A DNA stretch of 64,000 nucleotides from Opisthocomus hoazin (taxonomy: Eukaryota; Chordata; Aves; Opisthocomiformes; Opisthocomidae), in the NCBI RefSeq assembly GCF_030867145.1, contig NC_134415.1, forward strand, positions 16,842,417-16,906,416, in the 5' to 3' direction. The translations under genes were made by a program, and so were the position numbers. The notes beneath the pieces are model-generated. The model was not told where the DNA came from and did no database searches. It saw only the letters and a list, made by a program, of their open reading frames with translations. Of the stretch, positions 1-12,000 are shown piece by piece (the first letter of the stretch is position 1; every line of letters starts with the position of its first letter).

Positions 1-319
1 CTATACCAGCCAGTGAGGATCAACCTTGGTTTCCGGAAGTAGAATGCAAAAAGAAAGAAAAAAAAATTATTAATATCCAGCGTTTCCTGTTTGCTGGTTT
101 CCTTTAGTCTTGGTACAATAGTAAAAAGTAAGTAGAATGAAATGCCTGTGCTGCCACAGGAAAATCCTAAATTAATTTAACTCCAAGATCCAGGCTGAAA
201 GAGTCAAGACATAAATGGAAGCTGCCAAGCCAACATGCTAGGCTCCAAGCTCAGCCAACAACTGAAAGTAACAGGAAAGGCACAGGTAACAGCACCCACA
301 CAGGGTGATGGCAACTTAC
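1..319 (-). other. XPO5: XPO5 intron at the left window edge
   Basis: This is intronic sequence downstream of the last XPO5 exon in the window. The donor GTAAG reads on the minus strand immediately below position 320. I searched for the next expected XPO5 exon (the piece following FFNS in the human protein) and did not find it here, so it lies to the left of the window. Nothing else is recognisable. Confidence 0.7.
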
Positions 320-3300
320 AGTTGAAGAAGGCATTGAAGTCCTCATCACTGTCAAAATCAAAGCGGGAGTATTCACAACTGGGGTTGTCCGTTTTAGAGG
401 GAAAGCCCACCTGGAGACAGAACAGACAAGGTCAGGAAGAGAGGTCACCAACCACAGCTAACACCAGCTTCAAGGAGATGAAGACTGAAGGCAAGGAGCA
501 GACAGTGAAATGTGGACACAGAGCTGTTTGCTCAGCGACCTGGAGGTCACGTCTCTGGCAGACTCCATCACAAAGTAGTTTCTTCCCCGCAATCCACAGG
601 CCATGTTCACTGAGGCACCTTCTCACACCTCTCTGGCCACAGTTCCCACATACCTTCACTAGGTTGGTCATCGATGCACGGAGATACTTGGGAATCATGG
701 CCAGCAACAATGGGTCGCGAGACAAAACTTCATGCCGAAAGAGGGCTCCCCATGTGATTTGGGTGGAAGAGCGCAGAAACTGGGGGGGGAGAATGGAGAA
801 AAGTGTTGCTATCGGAAGGCAATAGCAAATTACGTTGTTTGGTTGAGACCAAGGCACCTTGCAGACACAACCTGAACTTCCAGAATGCAAAAGTCTCCAA
901 GTAAATACTAGGGCTGACTGCAAATTCTGCACTTTCTACTCAGCACCTCTGTGTCAGGCACTGCTCCTAGCGGGGTGGTAATGGAGGAGAAACCACTCTG
1001 CCTTCCAGGTCTTCAGCTGAAATGGAGCATCTGGAGAGCAGTATCTGGCAGCCAAAGTTCTGCAGTCTCCATTATGCATTCACATGTTCTTACACAGACA
1101 CACACGGGACTTTCAGCCCTTTACATACCTGGCTGGGATGGGTTGTGAAGGCTAAAAATGAGACGAGGTATTTTCCAAAGTTGGCTGGCATTTCCACATC
1201 AGAATCTGAGCCCTATCAGGAAGACAAACAATTTTAGACAAAATACCAACTCTATGTCATGCGGGTCTCACAAGTGCTGTGCCTCTGGGTAAAGCAGGAG
1301 CACTACACCCAAGCCCTTGGACAGGAAGGGAGCAGAGACAGAAACACTGAAGAACTGATTTTTTCTGAAACCAGTACAGCCCGAGGAGCAGCAAGTTCTG
1401 CTGACCAGCCTGGGGGTGCTGGAGACGGCACCACCCTCACTCAAGAGAAAAGGGTGACTTCTCAGATACCGGAGTTCCATTAAAACCAAATTCATAACTG
1501 CTGCTGCCATGAGTCACAGTTTTGCTCCTGTTGGGTCAAACCACTCAGCAGTACTGAAGTGGAGCAATTACAAGCAAATACACCCAGATGACTTCACTCC
1601 CATTCCTCCAAAGGTTTCCTGCACTTGACGCACGGACATCTCTCACCAATAACTTTCTGGGGAATTTGTCAGGAAAGTAAGTTTTGCCCAGAGCCATAAA
1701 TTCAAGGTTTTGCTGCTCCTCACTAACTATAACATGATCTGGTGCCCTCAAGCTCCCTGTTCTGGAGCTGTACAGCTCAGTGCTGCCTCTCTCAAGTGAA
1801 TCTGGCTGAGAGGAAGTAATGAGATGGGGATTTGAGTCATTACAGACTTAACAGCTCCCACTGCCTGACAGCAAGTGAAGTCACTGAAAGTAATAACACA
1901 CCCTTTGTTTGCTGCCCTTTCTTTTTAGGGGTAAATTCTCAAACGTGTGTGTTTGTTTTTTTTTTTTCCCTCCATGTGAGGATTTGCTTCATCTTGCACA
2001 GGCTGGCTGCCTCAGCCTCCCCATGAACAGCATCCCTCAAGAAGCCTGCCTTCTTTACTGTAGAAGCACTGTGCTGCATGGAGGGAGCGGGAATTCAGCA
2101 GCCAGCACGGCATGCAAAGTATCAATGTCCATCTTCATCTCAACATTGACACAAAGCATCAGAAAGACAAACAGCAGGAACAAAATCTGTTTCTTTTTTC
2201 AGCTTGAGAGAATCTTGGTAGAAGAACAAGCAGGTATACTCTGAGTTATTTTTAATATGGAAATTTAAAAGGCTTCCAACAAAAGAGCAATTTCCTGGAG
2301 TAGTTTTTCTGCAGCAGCAGATAGCAAGAAAATTGACCAATTTTCCATGAAGTTTCAGCATTTTACAGAGGTTATAGGAGATGATTCTTGATGACAGCAG
2401 AGGCCTGGAATCAGTTAGGATCCCTCCATTCTACATTCCGGTAACTTGGCAGGACACAGTCACCCCACTTGCAAGCAGGGACATTTCTGCCTTTTCCAAA
2501 TGTGTGGAGAGAACCCTACGGCTACCAAATGTGCAGAGAGAACCCCGGTCCTTCCTTAGATCAGGGTTGCCTCATGCTCAGCCCTAAAAACTAGCCTTGC
2601 CAGGGTTGCTGCTGGTATTAGTAGAGACTTACTAGCAACGCACATAGCTGGCTGCCCAATGCACACAAAACTTGGCAAAGTCTCTTCAAGAAAACATAGT
2701 GCTTCTCCACCAGGCCTTCTCCATCTGCTGTCCTGTGAATGAGAGGAGGAGGAAAAACAGGGTCACAGTTACTCACGCTGCAGGTAACAGGCACACCGCT
2801 ATCCATCTTGTATATAAAAAGAGCACTAGAGCAATTTGATTTTATTGCAGTGCGATTTTCTTTGCTATTATCAAGAAGTACTGCCTTACTGGCATCTAAA
2901 CCCTCCGAAATCACCTCTCTGAAGGAGTCCCTCCTGATCATTTTCAGGCTAAAAGAGAAAGCTGGGGAAGCCGTGATATTTACACCACTTTGTCCTTCAA
3001 TTATGGGGTTTAAAAACACTTGCAGTTTCTCAGGTTTTGCAAAAGAAAATGTGGTCTTGTTCTCTCCTAACCCAGCCCCAGCTTCCCGCAGGTAAGCAGC
3101 AACATCTTTTGCAAATCACATCTACAAAACAGTTTTGTGTGAAATTACAGCAGCAGGATGGTACTCACTGGGCAGCAGAGAGAATGTAGTGCATGGCAAC
3201 GTCTCCAAATAAGACCATCAGAGGCTTCCGATCCTCCAGCTTACCCTATGTGTAAAATACATCAAATGCCTCAGTCAGAACATAGCTATTCATCCCCATC

Positions 3301-6300
3301 TGCAAGTGAAACCAGGAGATCCCCAGCTGTCCTTCCATCCAGAGAGGGGCTTACAGCCCAGAAACGATTTCAGTAAAAACTTGCCAAAAAACTTAAGGTA
3401 GTCCTGATGTCAAAAAATTTCCCCAAGCAATCCCACCACAGGAACTTTAAACAGAAAAAACCTGATCCTGAGACATTACCTCTTCTTCACAGCAGACCAG
3501 CTAGTCACTTACAGGCAGCTGATAAACACTCAGCCTTGACACAAAGCTGCTTGGGAACGTATGGGTCCAATCACCTGTTTAGATCCTGCTGTCATTTCCC
3601 TGAGCTGTCAGATGACACAGATGGTGACAATATTTCCCACTTCACAGTTGTAGAAAGTGGGGGAAAAAAAAGGCACTGGGGATCTCCAACTTGAAAACTG
3701 CAAGGAGAAGCCAGCACAGAAGTTGGAGAGGGTTCCAACAGTTGCTGTATGTGTTATGTGACATTGACGCTAAATATCATTACCATAAGCAGCCAAATTT
3801 GAATTTTGTTTCTTAAATAAAAGGGCAAAGATATCATTGCTCAATCTGAATAATTATACAGAACAGGAGGAAAACAAAGTGGAGCCAGAGGAGCTGAGGA
3901 GGAAGAACTTACTTTCCTGCTGACAGCAATCAGGAGACACTCTGCTGCTCCTACTTGGAGCTCAGGCTCATTTAGGAGCAGACACAACATCTCCAAGAGC
4001 TTGCAGTTGTCTGCTGTGATGTGGCTCAGGGCCACCCAGTCAATGTAGCCAGCCAAGGTGTTGAGCGCTGCTATCCCCACGCGGCAGTTTGCCTGGGCCT
4101 GCGAACAGGGAGGAGGCGAGAGGTCAGAGGCAGAGAGAGACACCAACTCCCACCTAAAGCCATCCACTCGCTGGAAGAACAGTACCAGCAACCAGCCTGA
4201 GAGAGTGAGAGAATTGGACCCTTCTACTGCCACCCCTCACTTTCCTCAAGGAGTCTGTATTATGGGTGAACAAATCCACCCGTAAATGAGAACTGCAAGG
4301 TAATAGACTCCGAAGCCTGGAAAAAGCCTAGTTCTAAGCAGTCTTGGGCTTAATGATGAGTAATGCACTAACTCCTGCATAGCTCCACTCACCTTTGGTT
4401 CCTGAGCCAGATCAGTCTTCTGAAAAAGAAAACAAGAGATGGTAAGTGAGCAGCTACAGCACACACTTCCACCCAGCCACCGCTGGACAAGCTTATTCTC
4501 GAGAACGCAGCCAGAAGAAGCTTCACAGAACAGCTCCCTAGTGAAAGCGGCTGCAACGCAGCTCAGGACATTGCTGCAGCCATCGTCACCACCTCACAGC
4601 CCCCTGGCAGGTGAGACAACAGGATTTTGAATTGCAGGTTAAAAAGATGACGCTCCAGTCAGCAGGCACCAGAGAGACACAGGGGACAAGAAGGAAAGGC
4701 ATTCTGGTGCTTCCTGGAAGCTTCCAAGGAAGAAAGTTTTGAGCTTTTAGAGCACCTTGCATCCAAAAGCCAGATCCTGAAAAATGCTGGTGGCTTTTAT
4801 GTACTGGGATTGACATCTGAAAGGGGTAAGTAATTTACCCAAGGTCAGAAAGGCAGCTCGAGAGAGAGCTGGGGCAAGAGTTCACAGCCTGACTCCCAGT
4901 TCCCAACACTTTACAGCAGCGACCCACTGCTTGCACCATCTTTTTGACTAATGCAAACACACTTGGGTTTGGTTTGTTTTTCAGATGCAAGGACACCACA
5001 AGCATTTCTCTCCGCTGCAGAGTTTTGGTTTGGAAACTCTGTCCATCAATGTATTCACTGTAGTGATTTGAAGTTATCGGGCTGTGTCACAATCAAGTGA
5101 GCCACCACACCAGAACCGCGTATTTCTAAGCACTGAAGATTAATACGGTCTTGAGGAACCGTCCATCATCTCCCCCAGTCTCAAGTGTGCAGACAGGTAA
5201 CTGGACACCCAACCCTCAGAATTTACCCTGTGCACAAACATCCCAAAGATCTGCTAACCTGTGGAGTGGTGAGGGCTTCTTGTTCCTGGGGTGCTCCAAC
5301 CTTGCCAATCAGAAAGATTCCACTGTTAGCAGAAGCGGCCACACTTCAGAGCCTCAAGCACTGCAATTCAAACCTTACCTGGAAATGCATTTCAACCAGA
5401 CTACAAAACGCACCAGGGTCTCCCACCCACCACCACGAACTGCACAGAGAACTGTCTGCTCTACAGGCGGCTTTGTTCAGCCTGTCAGTGCATGAGGAAA
5501 ATGAACATAAGTCAGGCAGGAGAGGGTATTTCATTGCCTCCCAGTTTCACATTTTGTGTAACTCTGGATTAGATACACCTAAGCAACTTATTTCTAGATT
5601 GGTTTCTCAATTGTGCTTCACTCTCAAATCTACTTCCTTCTCACACGAGCAGACTGGGGTAGAAACTCGCCTTCACCATCCATCTTGACCAACCTGCACA
5701 TCTGACTCTAGGTAAGAAGTCTCTTTACACAAAAATATAAGAGCATTCCTCACCACAGCCTGACAAAAAAAGGGCTTCCTGACCTGAGCTCTTGGAGAAA
5801 AGGACCGGAGAGGCCCAGAAGCAATGCCGAGGGCATCAAAAACTCATGTATTTCAGCGCATCACCACAAAGACATCACTGCAGAATAAGAGCAGATGCGA
5901 GCCCAGGACGGTATCTCTTCACCATCGCGCGCTACATAAACTACCCCAAATCTACCCATTTCTGCCACAACCATACCCTCGTTTTGCTAAGCCATACAGC
6001 CCTAGCGTCAGCGGAGCATTCCAGCAGCACAGATGAGGCACGCATCCACTCAAGCCATTTATTCTAACAAATCCAAACTATCAACACTTACTCCGTCACC
6101 CTTGTGTGTTCAGTCTCCCTGATCAGCACTGGCTTCCAAGGCCACAGCAGATCCCTGCCCCACAGCAACAGCCACAGATTTCAGACAGTCTCTGCACTTG
6201 CTTCCCCAACAACTTGCAAGTTGTATCCCAGTTCCCCAACGCCTCCAGCACTGACTGAACCCAAGCAAAGGAGGCTCTTACCACACGTCTGTACTTGTTA

Positions 6301-8738
6301 ACGTTCTGCTGCAGCGTAATTAGTAGGAAGCTGAAGATCTTCTCCATGTTCTGGGTGAGGGTCTGCTGGATATCTCGTCGCCGCTGGGTAGGCAGAGTTT
6401 GAAAAGTCACCACATCCTCTGCCAGCCGTAGGAGGATGAACATCACCAGTTCCGTCTGGGTTTCCTGATGTCCCAAAATGAAATACGCTCCATCAGCACA
6501 GTTCAAATACTAAAATCTCTAGGGGCTAGCTCAGAGGTGTAGAAAGCAAGTGAGCATGCACAAAGATACAAGCTGCACCTTGGGAAAACAAGCGAGGAGG
6601 ATGGCCGTCTCTGCTAAAATCATGTCCTAGAATAACTTAATCTTACAGGGACTTTTGAGGCCATCATCAGCCTGTCTCACCTGACCATGAGTGAGTTAGG
6701 CTTTCCTCAGGGTGATGGAAGACCGAAACCCATACTATGAGCAAACAGAAGAGAACAGACAGGTGTGTTTCATACCCCTTGCTTGGAGAGGGTATCCAGC
6801 TCCTTCAGCATGTCAGGCCAGTGCTGCGGCCATTCGCGCTTGATCATCTCCACCACAATGCGAGACAGAACATCCTTAATGTGACTTTCCTCCTCCAGAA
6901 TACTTTGAGTTCCCTGCGACAGAAAAGGGGCAGAGTTATACAAAACAGAAAACACCAGACATTTATAATTCTGACGTGGGAAGCACAGTGCTTGCAAATA
7001 TTCTAAACCACAAAAAATAAAACCAACAAATCACAACACAGCACTGGGCAGCTCTCGATCCCAGCTACCTTGGATGACACTCCTACCCTCCCGAGCACCC
7101 ACAACTACTAAACTCTGGGAACCAAAAGGATTTTGCTCAAAAGGAGGTCACCTGGTCACGAGAGCAATCACAATGACAGAGAAAACACAACTAAGATAAT
7201 GACTTTAGTATTCTTGCAAAGGATAAGAACATCCATATTTGCTGAACTTCCTCCTAAGGAAAGAAAAAGTACCTTATACGTATTATACAAGCCTCACAAC
7301 TTCCTGGCACGTGAGGAGACATGGTTATTGACCCGACTACAAGACAGAGAAAAGCACTGGAAGAACCAGGGATGCACAGCAAGAAAGTAACGAAATGCAG
7401 AATTGAATTCAGGCCCTCTGCGCTAATTAACCAGAGTCTTTTTTCCTTTCACTCCCACTTTCTATCTCCAAGTGAGAGCATCATGTTTCACAGAACAGTC
7501 TGGGGTAGAAGGTACTTACACTGGATATGAGGCCCATGACATTGTTCTTTAGATAAACTTTTTCTAGACGAGGCATATTGTTCCAGCGGAACCTGTTTGA
7601 AAGAGTTAAAAAGAGAGAAACAAAAGGGACATCGAGTCAAAATATTATAAAGATCTCCAACTTGATTCTCAAGGAACCATCGCTTCTTTACCTAAACTAG
7701 GGAGTGACGCTACAGCTCACCGGCTCTGCCAGTGCCTGATCCCCTAATGAAAAGCCAGAGTTAAAACTGCTGCTGGCAAATGGGCGTGCACCGCTGAGGC
7801 CAACAGACACGAGAAGCAGCAGCAGCAAAAGCACAAAGCATCAGGTCTGTAGAGGCGGCAGAGAGAGGAATCTCGGAACTGAACTAATACAAAGCCTCTT
7901 TGTTAGCAAACCTGGCAAAGACCTACTGATAACCCAGCGTGCTTATTTACGTCCTGCGATGTCAACGCGCCCTAGAGCCAGGCGAACCAAACTTCCCAGC
8001 CTGTCTGAAAGCCGCGTCCTCCTCTCCTTTTCCAGAGGAGGAAAGAAACGGAGCGGGACAGCAACCGTCCTCCGCTGCACGGCAGGCTCTCCAGGCCCGG
8101 GCAGCGGCCCGGCAGGCCCCGGGGCGGGAGCAGCGCCCGGGCCGGCGGCAGTGTGCGTGGCAGCGGGCTGGTGCCGCTCCCGGGCGGCCGGGCGCCGGGC
8201 CTTACTTCACCACATGCTCCAAGATCTGCAGGCCGAAGTGCCGGACGATGGCCGTCTGTGTCTTCTCCGCCAGCTTCAGCCCGCAGGGCACGCAGATGGG
8301 ACACTTCTCCTTGAACTCCTCGCAGAACTGGGAAAGGAACAGGGGACAGGTGCACGCGCTTCAGACACAGGGGCGACGGTACCGGGAGGTGGCGGGGGGG
8401 GAGCCCCGGTCCCTCAGGGGAGCATGCCAAGGTGGGGGGGGTGCCCGACCCCCTCGGCGCCGCGCAGGCGCAGCCCCCGCCGCCTTCCCCCGCCCGCAGC
8501 CGGCCGCCGGCGCCTCGGGGGGCTGCCCGGGGCCGTCCCGCCCCGCCCCGCCTCTCCCCGTAGCGGGACCGTGCGGACGGGGCACCCGCGTGGCCGGAGC
8601 CCGGCGCCTCCCCTCCGCTCCCCGGCCGGGTACCTTGAGCGCCTCCAGGCGGTAGCGCTGCGTGGAGGCCGGGTCCATGATCACCGTCACCGCCTTCACC
8701 AGCTGCTCGCAGAGGCTGCTCACCTGCTCGGCGGACAT
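320..8738 (-). CDS. XPO5: Exportin-5, N-terminal 437 codons (12 exons; 3' part off the left edge)
   Basis: XPO5 is the karyopherin that, with RanGTP, exports pre-microRNA hairpins from nucleus to cytoplasm. Coding exons on the minus strand: 8634-8738, 8206-8327, 7520-7592, 6776-6913, 6282-6464, 4393-4419, 3913-4098, 3169-3245, 2633-2732, 1129-1212, 654-779, 320-410. Every junction has GT/AG and the phases join into 1312 nt (437 codons plus one base). The protein begins MSAEQVSSLCEQLVKAV and follows human exportin-5 closely, with blocks such as REWPQHWPDML, QRRRDIQQTLTQNM, ANCRVGIAALNTLAGYIDW and RFDFDSDEDFNAFFN. This is the HEAT-repeat N-terminal part that holds the importin-beta/CRM1-like Ran-binding region. 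The start at 8738 agrees with the human N terminus and lies in a CpG island. Exon 4393-4419 is only 27 nt (KTDLAQEPK). The C-terminal two thirds are not in the window. Confidence 0.96.
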
Positions 8739-8895
8739 GGCGGCGGGCCCGCGCCACCGGCCACCGACGGGCGACGGGTGGGCGGCGGGCACGGGGCGCA
8801 CGCGCGGCGCCGCGGCAGCTCTGCGCATGTGCCGTGGGGGGTGGAGGCGGAGAGAGGGGGAAACGCATGCGCCTCGGTGCCGAGCGCTACCGAGA

Positions 8896-8915
8896 ACTAC
8901 AGTTCCCGGCGTGCC
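8896..8915 (+). promoter_or_regulatory. ZNF143/THAP11-type motif (ACTACAnnTCCC...)
   Basis: The sequence begins ACTACAGTTCCCGGCGTGCC and matches the core of the long ZNF143/THAP11 element, ACTACAnnTCCCAGCATGC. This element is typical of housekeeping and bidirectional promoters. It lies midway between the XPO5 and POLH start codons. Binding is inferred from the motif only. Confidence 0.65.
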
Positions 8916-8958
8916 CCGGGGGGCGGGGCGCGCCATCCCTCCGGGCGCCCGGGCGGGC

Positions 8959-8978
8959 AGTCAGTCAGTCAGTCAGTC
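8959..8978 (+). repeat. (AGTC)5 microsatellite in the POLH 5' leader
   Basis: Five perfect AGTC units lie 26 bp upstream of the POLH start codon and so are probably in the 5' UTR. A short array like this may vary in length between individuals. Confidence 0.85.
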
Positions 8979-9004
8979 GGGCGGGAGGCGGCGGCGCCTG
9001 GGGG

Positions 9005-12000
9005 ATGTCGCGGGGCCGGGAGCGTGTGGTGGCCCTGGTGGACATGGACTGCTTCTTCATGCAGGTGGAGCAGCGCTTGGACCCGCGGCTGCGCGGCCGG
9101 CCCTGCGCCGTGGTGCAGTACACCCAGTGGCAGGGCGGCGGGTAGGTGGTGGCGGGGCGGCGGCGGGGGCCCCTCGCCCCCCTCCCCGCGAGTCCGCGCC
9201 CCCCCCACCCGGCACCGCTCTCCGTCTCTCGCAGGGTGATCGCGGTGAGCTACGAGGCGCGCGCCTTCGGCGTGTCGCGCGGGATGTGGGCGACGGAGGC
9301 GCGGGCGCTGTGCCCCGAGCTGGCGGTGGCGCGCGTGCCGCAGGCGCGCGGCAAGGCCGACCTCACCAGGTGAGTGGGGGGCGGGGGCGGGGGGGGCCGC
9401 CGCGCGCGGGCCGGCGCCTGAGGCCCTTCCCGCCGCCCGCCCAGGTACCGGGAGGCCAGCGCGGAGGTGATGCGGGTGCTGTCGCGCTTCGCCGCCATCG
9501 AGCGGGCCAGCATCGACGAGGCGTACCTGGACCTGACGGGCGGCGTGCGGGAGCGGCTGCGGGCCCTGCGGGGCGGACCCGTGGCGGCCGCGCTGCTGCC
9601 CACCACCTTCGTGCAGGGGCTGCCCGGCGGCCCCGGCCCTCAGCCCGGCGGGAAGGGTGAGTGGCTTCGGAGGTGCCCGCTCCCCGTCCCGGCCGGCCGA
9701 TGGCACCGGTCGCTTGGCTGGGCTCAGCGGGAGCTGGCCGCCGTTGACCCCCCGTGTGCGCTTTTCCTAGAGGAGCTGCGGCAAGGCGGCCTGGAGGAGT
9801 GGCTGGCGTCGCTGTCTTTCGACAACCCCGATTGCCCCGACCTGCAGCTGACCGTGGGTGCGGTGATCGTGGAAGAAATGAGGGCGGCCGTGGAAGAAGC
9901 CACCGGGTTCAGGTGCTCAGCCGGGATTTCGCACAACAAGGTACGAGGCTAATGCGCCGGCCTGGTTTCCTCCGAGCAGCAGTCAGAGCGTGCTGCAGGC
10001 GCTGTCCTGCACGCTCTGCCAGGTCTCCTGTAGAAGATGAGCTGAGCGGGAAACGCAGCCATGTGTGAGTGCACCTTCAGGGAAATGATGGGATATCTGG
10101 GAAGGAGAGGAGCTGTTTTCCCAGAGACGTGGCCTGTGCGGTCAGCACTCAATTAGTTTACTGCCTGGATTCCTGGTGTACCGTAATGAGTTAGCTCACT
10201 AGGAAGAAAAGGGTTTTAAGTCCCCTGGGAGAGTTTTCTTCAGGAAAAAATGAGAGCTTAAAGCAGGAAATCTCCACCGTGAGCTTTGGGCAACAGTGGC
10301 TTTAGCCAGGGAATGGTTTTTACTGACACAAATTCCCAGCGACTCGGAGGAAGAAGAATACCAGTTTGGGGCACTGAGGCGAGTCGGGTTGCTTCTCCTC
10401 TCTCTGGTCACTCAGGCTTTGCCGCTGCTGGGCACGCTCTGGGTGATGCTCAGCCAGCTGCTGAGAGCAGCCGCCGGAGCACTCCGTGCGTGACAGCAGC
10501 TGCAGAAGCAAACGGCCTTTGATGCTGCAGCTACAGAGGGCTTCCTGAGGGGTGAAATGCAGCGCGGTTTACGGAGAGCACCCAGCACTCCGTTCCTTCT
10601 TCGCAAAAAGGGCTTATCTGCACAGTTACGGCTTTTAAAATGCAGGCTCTCACTGAAAGTAGAAAAGGATAAAGACTAGATGGATGCTTTGGAATTTAAA
10701 GAAGATAAATTTCATCTTAGACTGCTGCAGAAACAACTGGAAGTATTACCAGCTGTACGCAGGTGGTGGAGCTAGTTCTGTACGGGCTCACCTTGAAACT
10801 GTAGCAGACTGCGAGGCATAAATGAGCCAACTGAGGAAGATCAGTGGTGTAGGAGTTTCCAGTGGAAGGGATGTTGAGTTTGCCTTTTTGCTCTCTTTAA
10901 TCAAGAATAACAGAGCATCCCTGCTATTCCTAGCAGCTTCTCCCAGCTTCCATTTTCTATGCCAGCGTTCTTTTTTTTTTTAAAAGGGGGTAAGGAAATC
11001 ATGATGTATTGTGCTGTCCCTGAAGAACTGTACATCAGTACCAGCAATCACAATGCAGAGGTTGCCAGAGCCTACCAGTGGCTGTGCAGAACACGCTACA
11101 GTGTTTCCACAGCCAGCTCACCTCAGTGAGTACAAACCATTTCTGCAAAGAAGGAAAGGAGCGCTGGGTGCTCTCCGTAAACCGCGCTGCATTTCACCCC
11201 TCAGGAAGCCCTCTGTAGCTGCAGCATCAAAGGCCGTTTGCTTCTGCAGCTGCTGTCACGCATGGAGTGCTCCGGGGGCTGCTCTCAGCAGCTGGCTGAG
11301 CATCACCCGGAGCGTGCCCAGCAGCGGCAAAGCCTGAGTGACCAGAGAGAGGAGAAGCAACCCGACTCGCCTCAGTGCCCCAAACTGGTATTCTTCTTCT
11401 TCCGAGTCGCTGGGAATTTGTGTCAGTAAAAACCATTCCCTGGCTAAAGCCACTGTTGCCTAAAACTCAGGGTGGAGGTTTCCTGCTTTAAGCTCATGTT
11501 TTTTCTAAAGGAAACCCTACCTGAGGGACTTTTCTTCCTAGCAAGCTAACTCATTAGGGTACACCAGGAGCCCAGAGGATAAATGAGACTAAATAATTGA
11601 ATGAGCTACTTGGAAGCACCTGGAGAGTAACAGCATGGTTTTATCAAGAACCACTCGTGCCAAACTCATTTCTGTGCCCTCTCTGACAGTATAAGTGGCC
11701 TAATGCACAGGGGAAACTGCGGATGTGAGGTGCTGACCTTAAGGTTTCCAACGCACCTCACCCTGAGTTGCATAAGCTGAGGATGACACCTTACCAAAAC
11801 ACAACGTGGCTGAGGTTCTCTGAAGGGCGTGCATCTAGCTGAAGAAAATCTTACTGGTTTTTGTACTGATTTTGTTCAGTGAGTTGCACTCAAATTGGCA
11901 TGTTTAGAGTGGGATCCTGGGCGTGATCAGTTTGAGGTCTGCTAAGAGCCAATATTTTCACCAAAGTCTATAGAGAAGGAAGAGCTGTAGGAATTCAGGT

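Larger units (their letters stand above)
8739..9004. promoter_or_regulatory. Bidirectional CpG-island promoter, XPO5 / POLH
   Basis: Only 266 bp separate the XPO5 start codon (minus, 8738) from the POLH start codon (plus, 9005). The interval is very GC- and CpG-rich, and I see no TATA box. It holds NRF1-like palindromic GCGCATGYGC-type sites near 8822-8833 and 8863-8873, and a ZNF143-type site at 8896-8915. The CpG-rich zone continues into both first introns. Head-to-head XPO5/POLH is the arrangement known in mammals, so shared initiation is likely. Transcription start sites cannot be fixed from sequence alone. Confidence 0.8.

Noticed and set aside
204-410. Apparent minus-strand start at 410 for the GFPSKTDNP frame
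   Set aside because: The first codon is GTG directly after an acceptor AG; it is an internal XPO5 exon, not a gene start.
7959-9660. Large overlapping open frames on both strands around the XPO5/POLH promoter
   Set aside because: They are shadows of the CpG island; only the XPO5 exons 1-2 and POLH exons 1-3 have homology and splice signals.
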